Assembly (NCBI GenBank): GCA_026414185.1
Contig: JAOAJL010000010.1
Span: 1-37,482 of the forward strand
Length of the DNA: 37,482 nucleotides
Direction of reading: 5' to 3'
Origin: Microcaldota archaeon
GTDB taxonomy: Archaea > Micrarchaeota > Micrarchaeia > Anstonellales > Anstonellaceae
Below the pieces are notes generated by a model. It had not been told where the DNA came from, did not search any database, and saw only the letters and a program-made list of their open reading frames with translations. The stretch's first letter is position 1, and every line of letters begins with the position of its first letter. Of the stretch, positions 7,599 to 19,307 are shown piece by piece. Both the position numbers and the translations under genes were made by a program.

Positions 7599-9998
7599 AT
7601 GGCATATCTTTTCAACCGCACTAATGGCGCTGCGCAGTGGGACGACAAGGCGGGCCCAAGCCAGAGGCTCTTTCCCCTCAGCCACATCCTTGCAGAAAGC
7701 ACCCGCGCCTACCGCGACCAGAAGCTCCTTCTTGCCATGTATTACATCGCATCAAGGTTCCTCATCAACTCATCCGACTTTTACGAAGACGACTTCAAGA
7801 TCAACTTCATACCGGTTGAAGGCGGCTGCAAAAGCAGAGAAAAATGCGCAAAAACGCGCTACATCTCGCCGGTTCTCAAGAGGGGGGATGAAAGCGCCCT
7901 GAAGACCATAAAAAGAACGATAAACGGCGAAGAGACAAAAATAGTCTTTTTCAGGGCGAAAACCTCCCTTTCCATCCTGGAAAAGAGGCTCAAAAAGCTT
8001 GGCGGCGCGCCCCTTCTTTCCAGAAACCTCCCCAAAAAGTCCTTTGAAGAGGTGCTTAGTGCTTTAGGCTCAAAGATAAGCCCCAAAAAAGCCGACCCGC
8101 GGCTCGCCTCTCACCTCTCCCCGCTCTACGGCTTTTTGATTGCAGAAGATAAAGGCAGGCAGGACGCCCTTTCCAAAATCTGCGGAGGCGATAAAAAGAC
8201 GCTTAGCAAGCTTCATAAGCTGCTTGAAGGCATAGGAGACAAGGCAAGGCGCCTTGAGGCAAGTCAAGAGGCGTTCAACAGTCTTATAGAGGATTCCAAT
8301 GCAGGGCTCATCCGACCAAGCGACGTGATCTTCGCCATCAAAAATTGGCCTTTGAGCGAAGAGGAGGCAAAATCGCTTGTCAACCATCTTTCCGATGCCG
8401 AAAAAAAGAAAATCTCCGAATGGGCGAGGGAATACTGCCTCAACCTCTTGCCCCGTGTTTTTGGCGTTGAGCTTTTGGAGCACACGTCCTTCGCTCAGAT
8501 AGACGAGTTCCAGGCTCTTGTGGACATGACCAGGAACAGCAACAACCTTTCAGAGCAGCAGCGGTCCAAGATAGAAAACATGGACAAGAGTTTCCATACG
8601 CTCATGGGCTTGCTGCAAAAGGTGGACGCTGATTTCAAGAAGATGAAGGATTGGGTGAATGAGGACGCAGAAAAGTGGCTTACTGCTCTTTGCCGGCAGG
8701 GGGGGTCAAGGCGCACCAAGGTCTTTGAAACAATAATGGAGCTTGAGCGCTTCGCCGCCGAGCTTGAGCACAACCCGCAGGTGCAGCGAAACCTCCAGCT
8801 CATACTTGCGAACATATCGGTGAATCTCTGCCGCATAAGCCAGGAAGAGGCAGATGCCTGGCAGCATTTTGAAAAGTTTTTGGCGAGCAAACTTTCGCAT
8901 ATCGGGAAGAAGAGCCTGCTAAAAAAGGCGGATTTGTTCTGCACAGAAGCAAAAAAAGAGGCTGCCATAATCTCTGAGCTGGAAAACAAAACGGAGAAAG
9001 AATACAGGTCTTTTGTCAATCAGAAAGCCGAGCTTACCTCAGACATCTTAAGCAAGATAGAGAGGCTGCGAAGCATTTCTCCGCAAGTGCACGAGATTAT
9101 GAAGCAAGCCTTTTCCTACGTCGTTTCGCATCAGGGCTATAAGCAGTGGGAGATCCTCTCAACCAACCCCGCAGACGCCTACCTGAGCAGGAGGGCTCTT
9201 TCGGCGGACGGAAGCAAAGAAGCCATAGAGGCGGTGGCGGGCGCCTATTCCATCCTATCCAAAAACCCGAAAATCGCAAGGGAGGTGATGCAGGAGATTG
9301 AACGGCTCTTGTACTGCCCAACCAGGGGCTTTGACCTGGAAAGCCCGCTCGGCTACTGGGCAAGCCGAGGCATGACCCAGAAAGAGCTTGATGTTGAATA
9401 CTGGCTCAGCCAGAAGATTGACGAAAACGGCAAAGTAAAAGACATACTGAACCTGAGGCTCAAGAACAAGCACATAGAAGTTGAGATAAAAGACAGGTTG
9501 CCATACGACGAAGGATTCAACCCCCAGGACTACATCTTCTCAAACACCCAAAAAAGCGCATATGAGGAAATCTACGGCAGAAAACTATCCCTCTCTGAGT
9601 TTGGCATAACGGAGGGGGACGGCCTTGGGGAGATATACTCAAAGCTTTGCAAAATCGTCTCCTCTGAAAGCAGCCTGCTTTCAACAATAGGCGAAAAAAT
9701 GGCGTATATGGACACTTCAACAGCCCACTTCCTTTCCACCTTCGTTGAGCAGGATTCGCGCTTCGGGATAGTCACCGACAAGCTCGGCAGGAACCTGCCA
9801 TCCTCCCTCTCCGAGATTTCCGAAAATACCTTTGAGCAGAGCCTGCGCAAGGCATACCCTGATTTTGAAAAGGCGCTTGATGAAGTGAACAGGTATGTTC
9901 TTGCACGCACAGCATTGCGCATAGTGCAGATGATGGAGGTATGCCTGCCGAGCTTTTCCTATCTTTACCTGGAACAAGCAAGTGCCAACTACCAATAA
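7599..9998 (+). CDS. Large uncharacterised, predicted mostly alpha-helical protein (799 aa)
   Basis: Single long frame with its own TATA-like promoter (TTTATAAATATAAAAAC just upstream) and an ATG start. Charged, Lys/Glu/Leu-rich and helical in appearance; no family motif recognised. Confidence 0.85.
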   Translation: MAYLFNRTNGAAQWDDKAGPSQRLFPLSHILAESTRAYRDQKLLLAMYYIASRFLINSSDFYEDDFKINFIPVEGGCKSREKCAKTRYISPVLKRGDESALKTIKRTINGEETKIVFFRAKTSLSILEKRLKKLGGAPLLSRNLPKKSFEEVLSALGSKISPKKADPRLASHLSPLYGFLIAEDKGRQDALSKICGGDKKTLSKLHKLLEGIGDKARRLEASQEAFNSLIEDSNAGLIRPSDVIFAIKNWPLSEEEAKSLVNHLSDAEKKKISEWAREYCLNLLPRVFGVELLEHTSFAQIDEFQALVDMTRNSNNLSEQQRSKIENMDKSFHTLMGLLQKVDADFKKMKDWVNEDAEKWLTALCRQGGSRRTKVFETIMELERFAAELEHNPQVQRNLQLILANISVNLCRISQEEADAWQHFEKFLASKLSHIGKKSLLKKADLFCTEAKKEAAIISELENKTEKEYRSFVNQKAELTSDILSKIERLRSISPQVHEIMKQAFSYVVSHQGYKQWEILSTNPADAYLSRRALSADGSKEAIEAVAGAYSILSKNPKIAREVMQEIERLLYCPTRGFDLESPLGYWASRGMTQKELDVEYWLSQKIDENGKVKDILNLRLKNKHIEVEIKDRLPYDEGFNPQDYIFSNTQKSAYEEIYGRKLSLSEFGITEGDGLGEIYSKLCKIVSSESSLLSTIGEKMAYMDTSTAHFLSTFVEQDSRFGIVTDKLGRNLPSSLSEISENTFEQSLRKAYPDFEKALDEVNRYVLARTALRIVQMMEVCLPSFSYLYLEQASANYQ

Positions 9999-10079
9999 TG
10001 TAGCATTATAAACCCATATCCCGATATATGGAAATCGTTTTCTGCGGTTCAGAGGCAATAATCCTTGAGGGGTGGGATA

Positions 10080-10775
10080 ATGAAAATAGAAAATGCGCTG
10101 TCAGCCAAAGGGCTGTTGTTCATAGCCCTGTTCACAGCAATTTCGCTTGCCGCCTCCGCAGTCAATTTCTCGCCCCTCTTAGGCGCGCAAAACCAGTCCT
10201 TCACATTTTTCCAGTTCTTCGGCCCGATTGCAGGCGGCTTCCTGGGCGCAGGCGCGGGCGTTTTGTCGGTTTTCCTCGCGCAGCTGATTTCATTCATCTG
10301 GCTTGGCACTGCTCCCGAGCTTTTCAGCATCGCGCGGCTTTTCCCCATGCTTTTTGCCGCGCTCTACTTTGCGCGCTACGCTAAAGGCAATCTTGCCTAC
10401 GGAATCGTTCCGCTTGCCTGCATGGCGCTTTTCGTGCTCCACCCAGTCGGCTCCCAGGCTTGGTTCTACTCGCTTTACTGGCTCATCCCCATAATCGCCC
10501 TCGCTCTTCCGGAGCACCTTTTCCTGCGCTCGCTTGGCTCCACCTTCACAGCGCACGCAGTTGGCTCGGTCGCCTTCCTCTACCTCATACCCAGCACTCC
10601 TGCCCTCTGGGTTGCCCTCATCCCGGTTGTCGCGTTTGAGCGAGGCATGTTCGCGCTTGGCATCTCAGCCTCGTTCGTGGCTTTCAACACGCTCTTTTCG
10701 CGCGTGGATGCGCTGGCAAAATCAGGGCTGCTGTCAATTGACCAGCGCTATGTCCTTGCTCCAGCGAAAGCTTAG
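10080..10775 (+). CDS. Multi-pass integral membrane protein (ECF-transporter S-component-like topology)
   Basis: MKIENALSAKGLLFIALFTAISLAASAVNFSPLLGAQNQSFTFFQFFGPIAGGFLGAGAGVLSVFLAQLISF. Several hydrophobic segments. SD-like GAGGGGTGG sits just before ATG 10080 (the ORF track began at an upstream TTG). Confidence 0.6.
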   Translation: MKIENALSAKGLLFIALFTAISLAASAVNFSPLLGAQNQSFTFFQFFGPIAGGFLGAGAGVLSVFLAQLISFIWLGTAPELFSIARLFPMLFAALYFARYAKGNLAYGIVPLACMALFVLHPVGSQAWFYSLYWLIPIIALALPEHLFLRSLGSTFTAHAVGSVAFLYLIPSTPALWVALIPVVAFERGMFALGISASFVAFNTLFSRVDALAKSGLLSIDQRYVLAPAKA

Positions 10776-10788
10776 GCAAGCGCGGGCA

Positions 10789-11463
10789 TCACTCAATGGT
10801 CGCGAGGAATTCCTCAGCTATCTTCGCCACATTCTCGCCGCGCCTTATCCCCACAAACCGCTCGTGTGATGAAACGATGTTGACCACCACAATCTGCGCG
10901 CCGTTGAAAATGGCGCTTCTTGCCTCGCGCAAATCCACCCCGCCAGCAGCAGAAATCAGCACATCGTATTTCCCCTTTATCTTGTTTATGTGCTTGTAGC
11001 GGATGACCTTGCCCCTCGTGCTTTCCTCGTCCCTGCCCTTGTGCAGCACAACGACATCAGGCGGGGCTTTCATGGCGCGTAGAACCCTTATGGGCTCCTC
11101 AACGTTTATCATGTCAATCATGGAAATCATCCCGCGCCTTTTGCATTCGGAAACAAAGAGATTGAGGGTTTCCGGCGCAGCATTGCCAAGGACAGTGGCT
11201 GCAAAGGCGCCTGCGCTGTGCGCCATCTCCACCTCCGCAGAAGCCCCGTCAGCAGTCTTGAGGTCTGCCACTACCTTGCCGCCCCAAAGCTCAACAATCC
11301 TTTTCAAGCCGGCAAAGCCCTCCCTTTTTATGAACGGGGTGCCCGCCTCAACAATAATCCTGTCGCTTTCGGGAAGCTCCAGGATGGTCTCTTCCGCTTC
11401 CTTCAGCGTGCCATTGAAGGCTATCTGAAGGTACCTTGTCTTCAACTCAAGCAGCCCCGCCAT
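10789..11463 (-). CDS. 3-hexulose-6-phosphate synthase / OMP-decarboxylase superfamily (HUMPS) protein
   Basis: VADLKTADGASAEVEMAHSAGAFAATVLG (DxKxxD-type motif), a (beta/alpha)8-like pattern, and LISAAGGVDLREARSAIFNGAQIVVVNIVSS. Starts immediately after the stop of the upstream slipin gene. Confidence 0.8.
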   Translation of the reverse strand: MAGLLELKTRYLQIAFNGTLKEAEETILELPESDRIIVEAGTPFIKREGFAGLKRIVELWGGKVVADLKTADGASAEVEMAHSAGAFAATVLGNAAPETLNLFVSECKRRGMISMIDMINVEEPIRVLRAMKAPPDVVVLHKGRDEESTRGKVIRYKHINKIKGKYDVLISAAGGVDLREARSAIFNGAQIVVVNIVSSHERFVGIRRGENVAKIAEEFLATIE

Positions 11464-12219
11464 TCACTTACCTGCCAGATCTTTCACGACCTTGCCGAAG
11501 TCCGACGGCACGAAAAGCACAATCTTTTCAGACGGGTCGGAGGCGATGTCGCGTATGGTCTGAAGGGTGCGCAGCTGCACGGCAATCGGGCTTTTCGCAA
11601 GGTTTTCGGCGGCTTTCCTGAGGTTTTCGGATGCTTTCAGCTCTCCCTCAGAGGCGATTATCGCCGCCCTCCTTTCCCTTTCAGCCTCTGCCTGCTTTGC
11701 CATCGCGCGTTTCATCTCGGCAGGCAGCTCGATTTCCTGTATCTTTATGGACTCTATGTCCACTCCCCAGCCGGAAGTCTCAGCATCAACAATCTTCTTT
11801 ATGTCCGCCGCAATCTTCTCCCTCTCGGTGAGCACAAAGTCCATCTCGGAGTTGCCCACGACATCCCGCAGGGCAGTCTGAGTGTATTGCTTGACTGCGT
11901 ACTCAAAATCCTCTATCTTGAGCACCACATCCTCGGGCCTTTCAACCCTGAAATAGACAACCGCATTGGCAAGCACAGAGATGTTGTCCTTTGTCATGAC
12001 CTCCTGGCGCGGTATGTCAGCAGTCTTTATCCTCATATCCACAATCCTCAGCTCCTGCAGTATGGGTATGACGAAGGTCAGCCCAGGCTCGCGTACCCCA
12101 ACAAACTTTCCAAGCTGGAAAAGCACTCCCTTCTGATACTGGTAAATCACGCGCACAAACAGCGGAATGAAAATTATCGCACCAACCATTATGGCAGGCA
12201 GGCAAACCTCAAGCTCCAT
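11464..12219 (-). CDS. SPFH/Band 7 (slipin/stomatin-like) membrane protein
   Basis: N-terminal TM then YQYQKGVLFQLGKFVGVREPGLTFVIPILQELRIVDMR, TKDNISVLANAVVYFRV and QTALRDVVG, typical of slipins. M7 (12219) is the more likely start; the ORF extends to 12237. Confidence 0.92.
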   Translation of the reverse strand: MELEVCLPAIMVGAIIFIPLFVRVIYQYQKGVLFQLGKFVGVREPGLTFVIPILQELRIVDMRIKTADIPRQEVMTKDNISVLANAVVYFRVERPEDVVLKIEDFEYAVKQYTQTALRDVVGNSEMDFVLTEREKIAADIKKIVDAETSGWGVDIESIKIQEIELPAEMKRAMAKQAEAERERRAAIIASEGELKASENLRKAAENLAKSPIAVQLRTLQTIRDIASDPSEKIVLFVPSDFGKVVKDLAGK

Positions 12220-12274
12220 CAAACTCACCCCAGACAAACATAAAGAAGATAATATTTATTTAAGGTGCCGCCAT

Positions 12275-12754
12275 ATGCCCCTCATGCGCCGCCTCTCAGC
12301 CCACAAATTCAGCGGCAATTCCATGCATTGCTGGTGGAGGGTGAAAAACCCCCTCGCCACCGCAGTGCGCTTCCTTCTCATCTATTCCGCGCGCTACCTT
12401 CCGTCCACATCCCTCAAAAATGTCCTCTACCGAATTTGCGGGGCGCGCATAGGCAAGGGCGTAACATTCGGGCTTGGCGCGGTGCTGGATATTTTCTATC
12501 CGGAGCTTGTGGAGGTTAGGGACAACACGCTTATCGGCTACAACAGCGTCATACTGGCGCACGAGTTTCTGCAAGGGCAATACCGGACCGGCAGGGTGGT
12601 CATAGGCAAGAACGTGATGATTGGGGCAAACTGCACCATACTGCCAGGCGTGCGCATAGGGGACGGGGCATCCATTTCCGCCATGTCGCTTGTGAACCGC
12701 GACATACCGGCAGGGCAAACCTGGGGCGGCGTGCCTGCAAGGAGGATAAAGTAA
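12275..12754 (+). CDS. Left-handed beta-helix (hexapeptide repeat) acyltransferase
   Basis: Hexapeptide repeats ARIGKGVTFGLGAVLDIF...VVIGKNVMIGANCTILPGVRIGDGASISAMSLVNRDIPAG. TATA-like AATATTTATTTAAGG about 25 nt upstream of ATG 12275 supports a leaderless start. Confidence 0.88.
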   Translation: MPLMRRLSAHKFSGNSMHCWWRVKNPLATAVRFLLIYSARYLPSTSLKNVLYRICGARIGKGVTFGLGAVLDIFYPELVEVRDNTLIGYNSVILAHEFLQGQYRTGRVVIGKNVMIGANCTILPGVRIGDGASISAMSLVNRDIPAGQTWGGVPARRIK

Positions 12755-13339
12755 ATGCGCAAAGAAAACCTGCTTTTTTGGCTACTGCTGCTTTTCTGCG
12801 GCTTTGCCATATTCAAAGGCGCGGTCTATTACGCATACCAGCTTTCCTTAACCCCGCCAGCCCTCCTTCTTTTCGTGCCCGACTGCCCTCTTTATGTCCT
12901 TCTTGCCTTGCCGCTCATTCTCCGTCTTGTCAGAAGCGAATCCTATTCGTTCTTTGTCTCAGCGGGCATGGTCAAATACGGGATATGGACGATTTTCGTC
13001 CTACTTTTTTACCAGGAATACTGGGAGCCTTCCCAATTGCAGACAACCCTGCTTTTTATTGCCGGTCACATCTGCATGGCTTTGCTTGGGGCGGCGCTTG
13101 CGCCTCCCAAGAGGGTGGCTTTTGCCGTCGTTGCCGCAGTTGTGCTCTGGTTTTTGCTGAATGACTATGCGGACTATTGGCTTGGCACCCGCCCGCTGAT
13201 ACCCGACAGAGAGATAGGGCTTGTGCGCAACTTGACGGTGGCATCCAGCATCCTTTTTCCCCTTGCGCTTTACTGGTATGGCGAAAATCTGCGCTCTGCC
13301 GCCCCGGTGGCTTTTTTCAGGCGCATAATCCAGAACTGA
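12755..13339 (+). CDS. DUF1405 family integral membrane protein
   Basis: Multi-pass; FVPDCPLYVLLALPLILRL and LLNDYADYWLGTRPLIP match the DUF1405 pattern as I know it. Abuts the upstream acyltransferase stop (operon). Confidence 0.75.
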   Translation: MRKENLLFWLLLLFCGFAIFKGAVYYAYQLSLTPPALLLFVPDCPLYVLLALPLILRLVRSESYSFFVSAGMVKYGIWTIFVLLFYQEYWEPSQLQTTLLFIAGHICMALLGAALAPPKRVAFAVVAAVVLWFLLNDYADYWLGTRPLIPDREIGLVRNLTVASSILFPLALYWYGENLRSAAPVAFFRRIIQN

Positions 13340-13350
13340 GCAGAACCGCG

Positions 13351-15858
13351 CTAAGCATAAATGATGGGCTCAAGCGGAGGCTGCTTGGGTTCAGGGCTTT
13401 CGGCCGCGCCCCCTTTCTTGCCTGAACTTTCCGCCCCCTCAGCCTCGTCACCTGAAATCTTCTCCACAGCGGCAATCTTCTCTCCCTCTTCAAGCTTCAT
13501 CAGCCGCACTCCCGCGGTGTTCCTGCCAATCACGGAAACATCCCTCACAGGCAGGCGTATCATCTTTCCAGAGGAGGAAACCAAAAGAAGCTGGTCTGCG
13601 TCATCCACAGCAACTATCCCGACAACCTTCCCGTTTCTGCCTTCAGTTTTTATGTTGATGACGCCCCTGCCTCCCCTGGACTGCAGGCGGTATTCGGATA
13701 TGGCAGTCCTTTTCCCATACCCATTTTCGCAGACAGTCATAAGCGTCGGTGCGTCATCCATCGCCATGCCGGCAACAGCATCGCCTTCTTCCAGCCTTAT
13801 CCCTATGACTCCCTGCCCAACCCTCCCTATCTGCCGCACCTCCTCCTCCTTGAAGCGTATCGCAAGCCCGCGCTCAGTGGCAATGATAAGTTCGCGCCTG
13901 CCATCAGTCTTCTTCGCGTCAATCAGGGCGTCGTTTTCCCTCAGCGTAATCGCTATTATGCCGCCCTTTCGGGGATGCGAGTATTCGCCCATGCTGCTCC
14001 GCTTGACAATCCCGTTTTTAGTGAGCATCACAAGATACTCGTCCTCCCTAAACTGGCGCGTTCTCACCCAAGCGGCTATCTTCTCGCCTTCAAGCTCCAG
14101 CAGGTTCACAATCGCCTTGCCCATGGAGTAGCGGTTGCCTGCCGGCAGCTGATAAACCTTCAGCCAATGCACCATCCCCCTGTTCGTGAAAAATAGAAGG
14201 TAGTCGTGAGTGGAGGCAAGTATGACATCCTTTATCCTGTCCTCTTCCTTCGTTTCAGCGCCAATCACGCCCTTTCCGCCGCGCCTTTGCGCCCGGTATT
14301 CGGAGATAGGCACTCTCTTTATGTAGTCATCCTGCGTTATGACCACGGCGACATCCTCCTCTGCAATCAAATCCTCAAGCCCAAGCCCCTCTTCCTCGTC
14401 AGCCACTATCTCGGTCCTTCTTTTATCCCCGTATTTTTGCTTGATGTCTGCCAGCTCCTCCCTTATCATCCCGTAGATTTTCCTCTCATCCGCAAGCGTT
14501 TCTGTAAGCCGCGCTATGGTTTTCGCAAGCTCGCTGTCTTCCTCCTTGAGCTTTCCGCTTTCAAGGCGCGTCAGCTTCCGTATCTTCATCTCAAGTATGG
14601 CTTCCGCCTGCTTGTCGCTAAGTCCAAAGCCTGCCATCAGCTCCGCCTTTGCATCTCCTGCCGACTTTACCACGCGGATGACATCCTCTATTCGCGCAAG
14701 CGCAAGCAGCAAGCCTTCAACGATGTGCTTCCTTTCTTTGGCGACATTCAGCTCAAAGCGGCATCTTCTTGTCACCACTTCCTTGCGGTGCAGCAGGAAC
14801 TCGCGGAGAAGCTCATGAAGCGAAAGCACCCGCGGCTCGTTCCGCACCAGCGCCAGATTGATTATCCCGAAGGTTCCCTCAAGGGCGGTGCGGGCGTAAA
14901 GCTGGTTGAGCACGATTTCAGGGTTGGCGTCGCGCTTGAGCTCTATATGGACATGCATGCCCCTCCTGTCCGAGCGGTCCGCTATGTCTGCAATCCCCTC
15001 AATCCTCTTGTCGCGCGCAAGCTCGGCAACGCTTCTTACAAACTCGGACTTGTTGACCTGGTAGGGAAGCTCCCTTACCACAATGGCAGTCTTGCCCTTT
15101 GCTTCCTGGACTATCTCCGCCCTTCCGCGCACTCTTATTATCCCCTTGCCAGTTCTCTGCGCCTCCAGAATCCCCCGCCTGCCGATTATGCATCCTGCCG
15201 TGGGGAAGTCAGGGCCCCTGACAATTTCGGAAAGCGCATCCGCGCCAAGCTGCGGGTTGTCAATAAGCGCAACAAGGGCATCGCAAATTTCCGAAAGGTT
15301 GTGCGGCGGCATGTTGGTCGCCATCCCGACAGCAATCCCAGAAGAGCCGTTAACAAGCAGGTTTGGCACCTTTGAGGGCAGAACAAGCGGCTCCTTCAGC
15401 GTGGCGTCAAAATTGGGGGCAAAATCCACGGTTTCCTTCTCAATGTCAGCAAGCATCTCCTCGGCAAACCTGTTGAGCCTCACTTCCGTGTATCTCATGG
15501 CGGCGGCGTTGTCCCCATCCACGCTTCCGAAATTGCCCTGCCCTTCCACAAGGGGATAGCGGAGGGAGAAGTCCTGCGCCATCCGGACCATTGAGTCGTA
15601 GATTGCCATATCTCCGTGGGGGTGGTATTTACCAAGCACCTCTCCGACTACGCGGGCTGATTTCTTGAAAGGCTTGTCATGGGTGTTGCCAATCTCATAC
15701 ATCGCATAAAGAACCCTGCGGTGGACCGGCTTGAGCCCGTCGCGGACGTCCGGAAGCGCCCTGCCCACAATTACCGACATGGCGTAATCCAAGTAGCTTG
15801 AGCGCATTTCCCGCTCCACCGGCCGCGTTTCAATCTTGCCGTGCCTGTAATCGGACAT
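13351..15858 (-). CDS. gyrA: DNA gyrase subunit A
   Basis: [64 protein letters not shown] with the catalytic Tyr, and the GyrA box-like QRRGGKG in the C-terminal pinwheel region. The ORF extends to 15879; M8 (15858) is preferred. Confidence 0.96.
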   Translation of the reverse strand: MSDYRHGKIETRPVEREMRSSYLDYAMSVIVGRALPDVRDGLKPVHRRVLYAMYEIGNTHDKPFKKSARVVGEVLGKYHPHGDMAIYDSMVRMAQDFSLRYPLVEGQGNFGSVDGDNAAAMRYTEVRLNRFAEEMLADIEKETVDFAPNFDATLKEPLVLPSKVPNLLVNGSSGIAVGMATNMPPHNLSEICDALVALIDNPQLGADALSEIVRGPDFPTAGCIIGRRGILEAQRTGKGIIRVRGRAEIVQEAKGKTAIVVRELPYQVNKSEFVRSVAELARDKRIEGIADIADRSDRRGMHVHIELKRDANPEIVLNQLYARTALEGTFGIINLALVRNEPRVLSLHELLREFLLHRKEVVTRRCRFELNVAKERKHIVEGLLLALARIEDVIRVVKSAGDAKAELMAGFGLSDKQAEAILEMKIRKLTRLESGKLKEEDSELAKTIARLTETLADERKIYGMIREELADIKQKYGDKRRTEIVADEEEGLGLEDLIAEEDVAVVITQDDYIKRVPISEYRAQRRGGKGVIGAETKEEDRIKDVILASTHDYLLFFTNRGMVHWLKVYQLPAGNRYSMGKAIVNLLELEGEKIAAWVRTRQFREDEYLVMLTKNGIVKRSSMGEYSHPRKGGIIAITLRENDALIDAKKTDGRRELIIATERGLAIRFKEEEVRQIGRVGQGVIGIRLEEGDAVAGMAMDDAPTLMTVCENGYGKRTAISEYRLQSRGGRGVINIKTEGRNGKVVGIVAVDDADQLLLVSSSGKMIRLPVRDVSVIGRNTAGVRLMKLEEGEKIAAVEKISGDEAEGAESSGKKGGAAESPEPKQPPLEPIIYA

Positions 15859-15891
15859 CCTTCCACTCTCCCGCGCCACCCTTCCGCACCT

Positions 15892-17851
<1,960 letters not shown>

Positions 17852-17859
17852 TTTTTACC

Positions 17860-17874
17860 CTAAGTTCCAGCCAT
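17860..17874 (-). other. Putative uORF 1 in the gyrB leader (MAGT*)
   Basis: ATG GCT GGA ACT TAG on the minus strand, in a context (AAAAATGGCTG) resembling the gyrB start (AAAATGGCTG). Confidence 0.3.
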
Positions 17875-18016
17875 TTTTCACGCTAGTTTTTAGCCTGATT
17901 TTTGGTCCAGTTTCCGTCCTTCTCGCCAAGGGATTTTCACGTCGTAAAGCCGACAAAAAATCTATGCAGTTTTCAGCTTATAAATGTATGCCTGAACCCA
18001 TGCGCGAAAGCAAGCC

Positions 18017-18991
18017 CTACTGTATCTCCCCGACCAGCTCTTCAAGCAGGTCCTCCAAAGTCACCACGCCCGCAAACTCGCCCTTTTCGTTCTCCACAAT
18101 TGCGATGTTCCTGCCCAGCTTTTGCAACTGAGCGAAAGCCTCGCTTGCCCTCATATAAGTTTTGAGCCTGACTGGATGCCAGGCGATTTTGTGGAGAGGC
18201 CAGTCCGGGTGCTCATAAAGAGCCCTGCCAAGTATCCTCACCGATACGGTGCCTATGACCTTCCCCCTCATGATGACTGGGTAGCGCGAGTAGCCGCCCT
18301 CTTCCATCACCTTCCGGTGCGCTACTGCCACCCTCATGCGCCCGTCAAGCGCCACCACCCTGCTTTTCGGCGTCATCGCCTCCGCCACGGTCCTGTCATT
18401 GAATTCCAGCACGTTTTCAAGCAGCTCGCGCTCCCGCTCGCTTATCCCGCGGTGCTTCGCGCCAAGCTTTATTGCCGAGCGCACTTCCTCCTCGGTGAAC
18501 TGCTCCACTCCGGTTGCGCGGGAATACACTCCGGGAATGAGCCTGTTTATCACCTCAAAGATGAAGACCAGCGGGGAGGTAATCGCAAGCAGGATTTCAA
18601 GCGCAGGGGCAAAAAAGAGCATCCACCTCTCCGCATTTGAGGTGGCAAAGCTTTTCGGGGCAATCTCTCCGAAAGTCAGTATGAGGAAAGTCATAACCCC
18701 GATTGCGATGCCGACCCCCTCGTCCCCAAAATAAGAGATTGCGACCGAGGTTGCAATTGCAGAGGCAGAAATATTCACTATGTTGTTGCCTATCAGGATT
18801 GCTATGATGACCTTTCTTCTTTGCTCGCGAAGCCTGGCGAGGCTTTCCGCGCCGGGCGCCTTCCTTTCAAGAAGGGCATGCAGCCTGACCCGCGAGATGG
18901 AAAGGAAAGCCACCTCGGAGGCTGAGAAAAAGGCTGAAAGGCACAGAAGGGCCGCAAGCACCACGATGCTGGCAAAAGGCATAGGTTTCAT
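18017..18991 (-). CDS. CNNM/CorC-HlyC-like membrane protein with CBS domains
   Basis: DUF21/CNNM region SAFFSASEVAFLSISRVRLHALLE...ILIGNNIVNISASAIATSVAISYFG...TFGEIAPKSFA, then a CBS pair (EAMTPKSRVVALDG...; VVTLEDLLEELVGEI). Start moved to M37 (18991): TATA-like TATTTTTATTCC is about 25 nt upstream. Confidence 0.92.
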   Translation of the reverse strand: MKPMPFASIVVLAALLCLSAFFSASEVAFLSISRVRLHALLERKAPGAESLARLREQRRKVIIAILIGNNIVNISASAIATSVAISYFGDEGVGIAIGVMTFLILTFGEIAPKSFATSNAERWMLFFAPALEILLAITSPLVFIFEVINRLIPGVYSRATGVEQFTEEEVRSAIKLGAKHRGISERERELLENVLEFNDRTVAEAMTPKSRVVALDGRMRVAVAHRKVMEEGGYSRYPVIMRGKVIGTVSVRILGRALYEHPDWPLHKIAWHPVRLKTYMRASEAFAQLQKLGRNIAIVENEKGEFAGVVTLEDLLEELVGEIQ

Positions 18992-19307
18992 AGCGCAGGG
19001 GAGGAATAAAAATAGGACTGCTGCCGTCTGGCACTTTTTTGGAGAGGCTGTAATGCGGTTCAAAACGGCTTGTCGCGCCGCGTTCCTCCTTTTTTGCAAC
19101 CAGTCCGGGTCCGCCTTCTTCCCTCTTATGAGCTTGTTTAACGTTTCACCATGGCTCTCAGCGGATATTCGCGGAAGCCACGGAGCCTTTTAAGAGCGGA
19201 CTTTCTGACCGCAACCATAGTCATGTCGCCCATTCAACTAAGCTTTTATGCAAAAGCAAAGCGGGCGACCTGCCGCCTCCTGCTTTGGGCGCGCGAGCAA
19301 AAACGGC

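Noticed and set aside
11218-12243. 341-aa + strand ORF
   Set aside because: Antisense to both the HUMPS and slipin genes, which have clear family signatures.
14206-15375. Long + strand ORF (389 aa) opposite gyrA
   Set aside because: Antisense to clear GyrA motifs; His/Arg/Pro-rich composition typical of a shadow frame.
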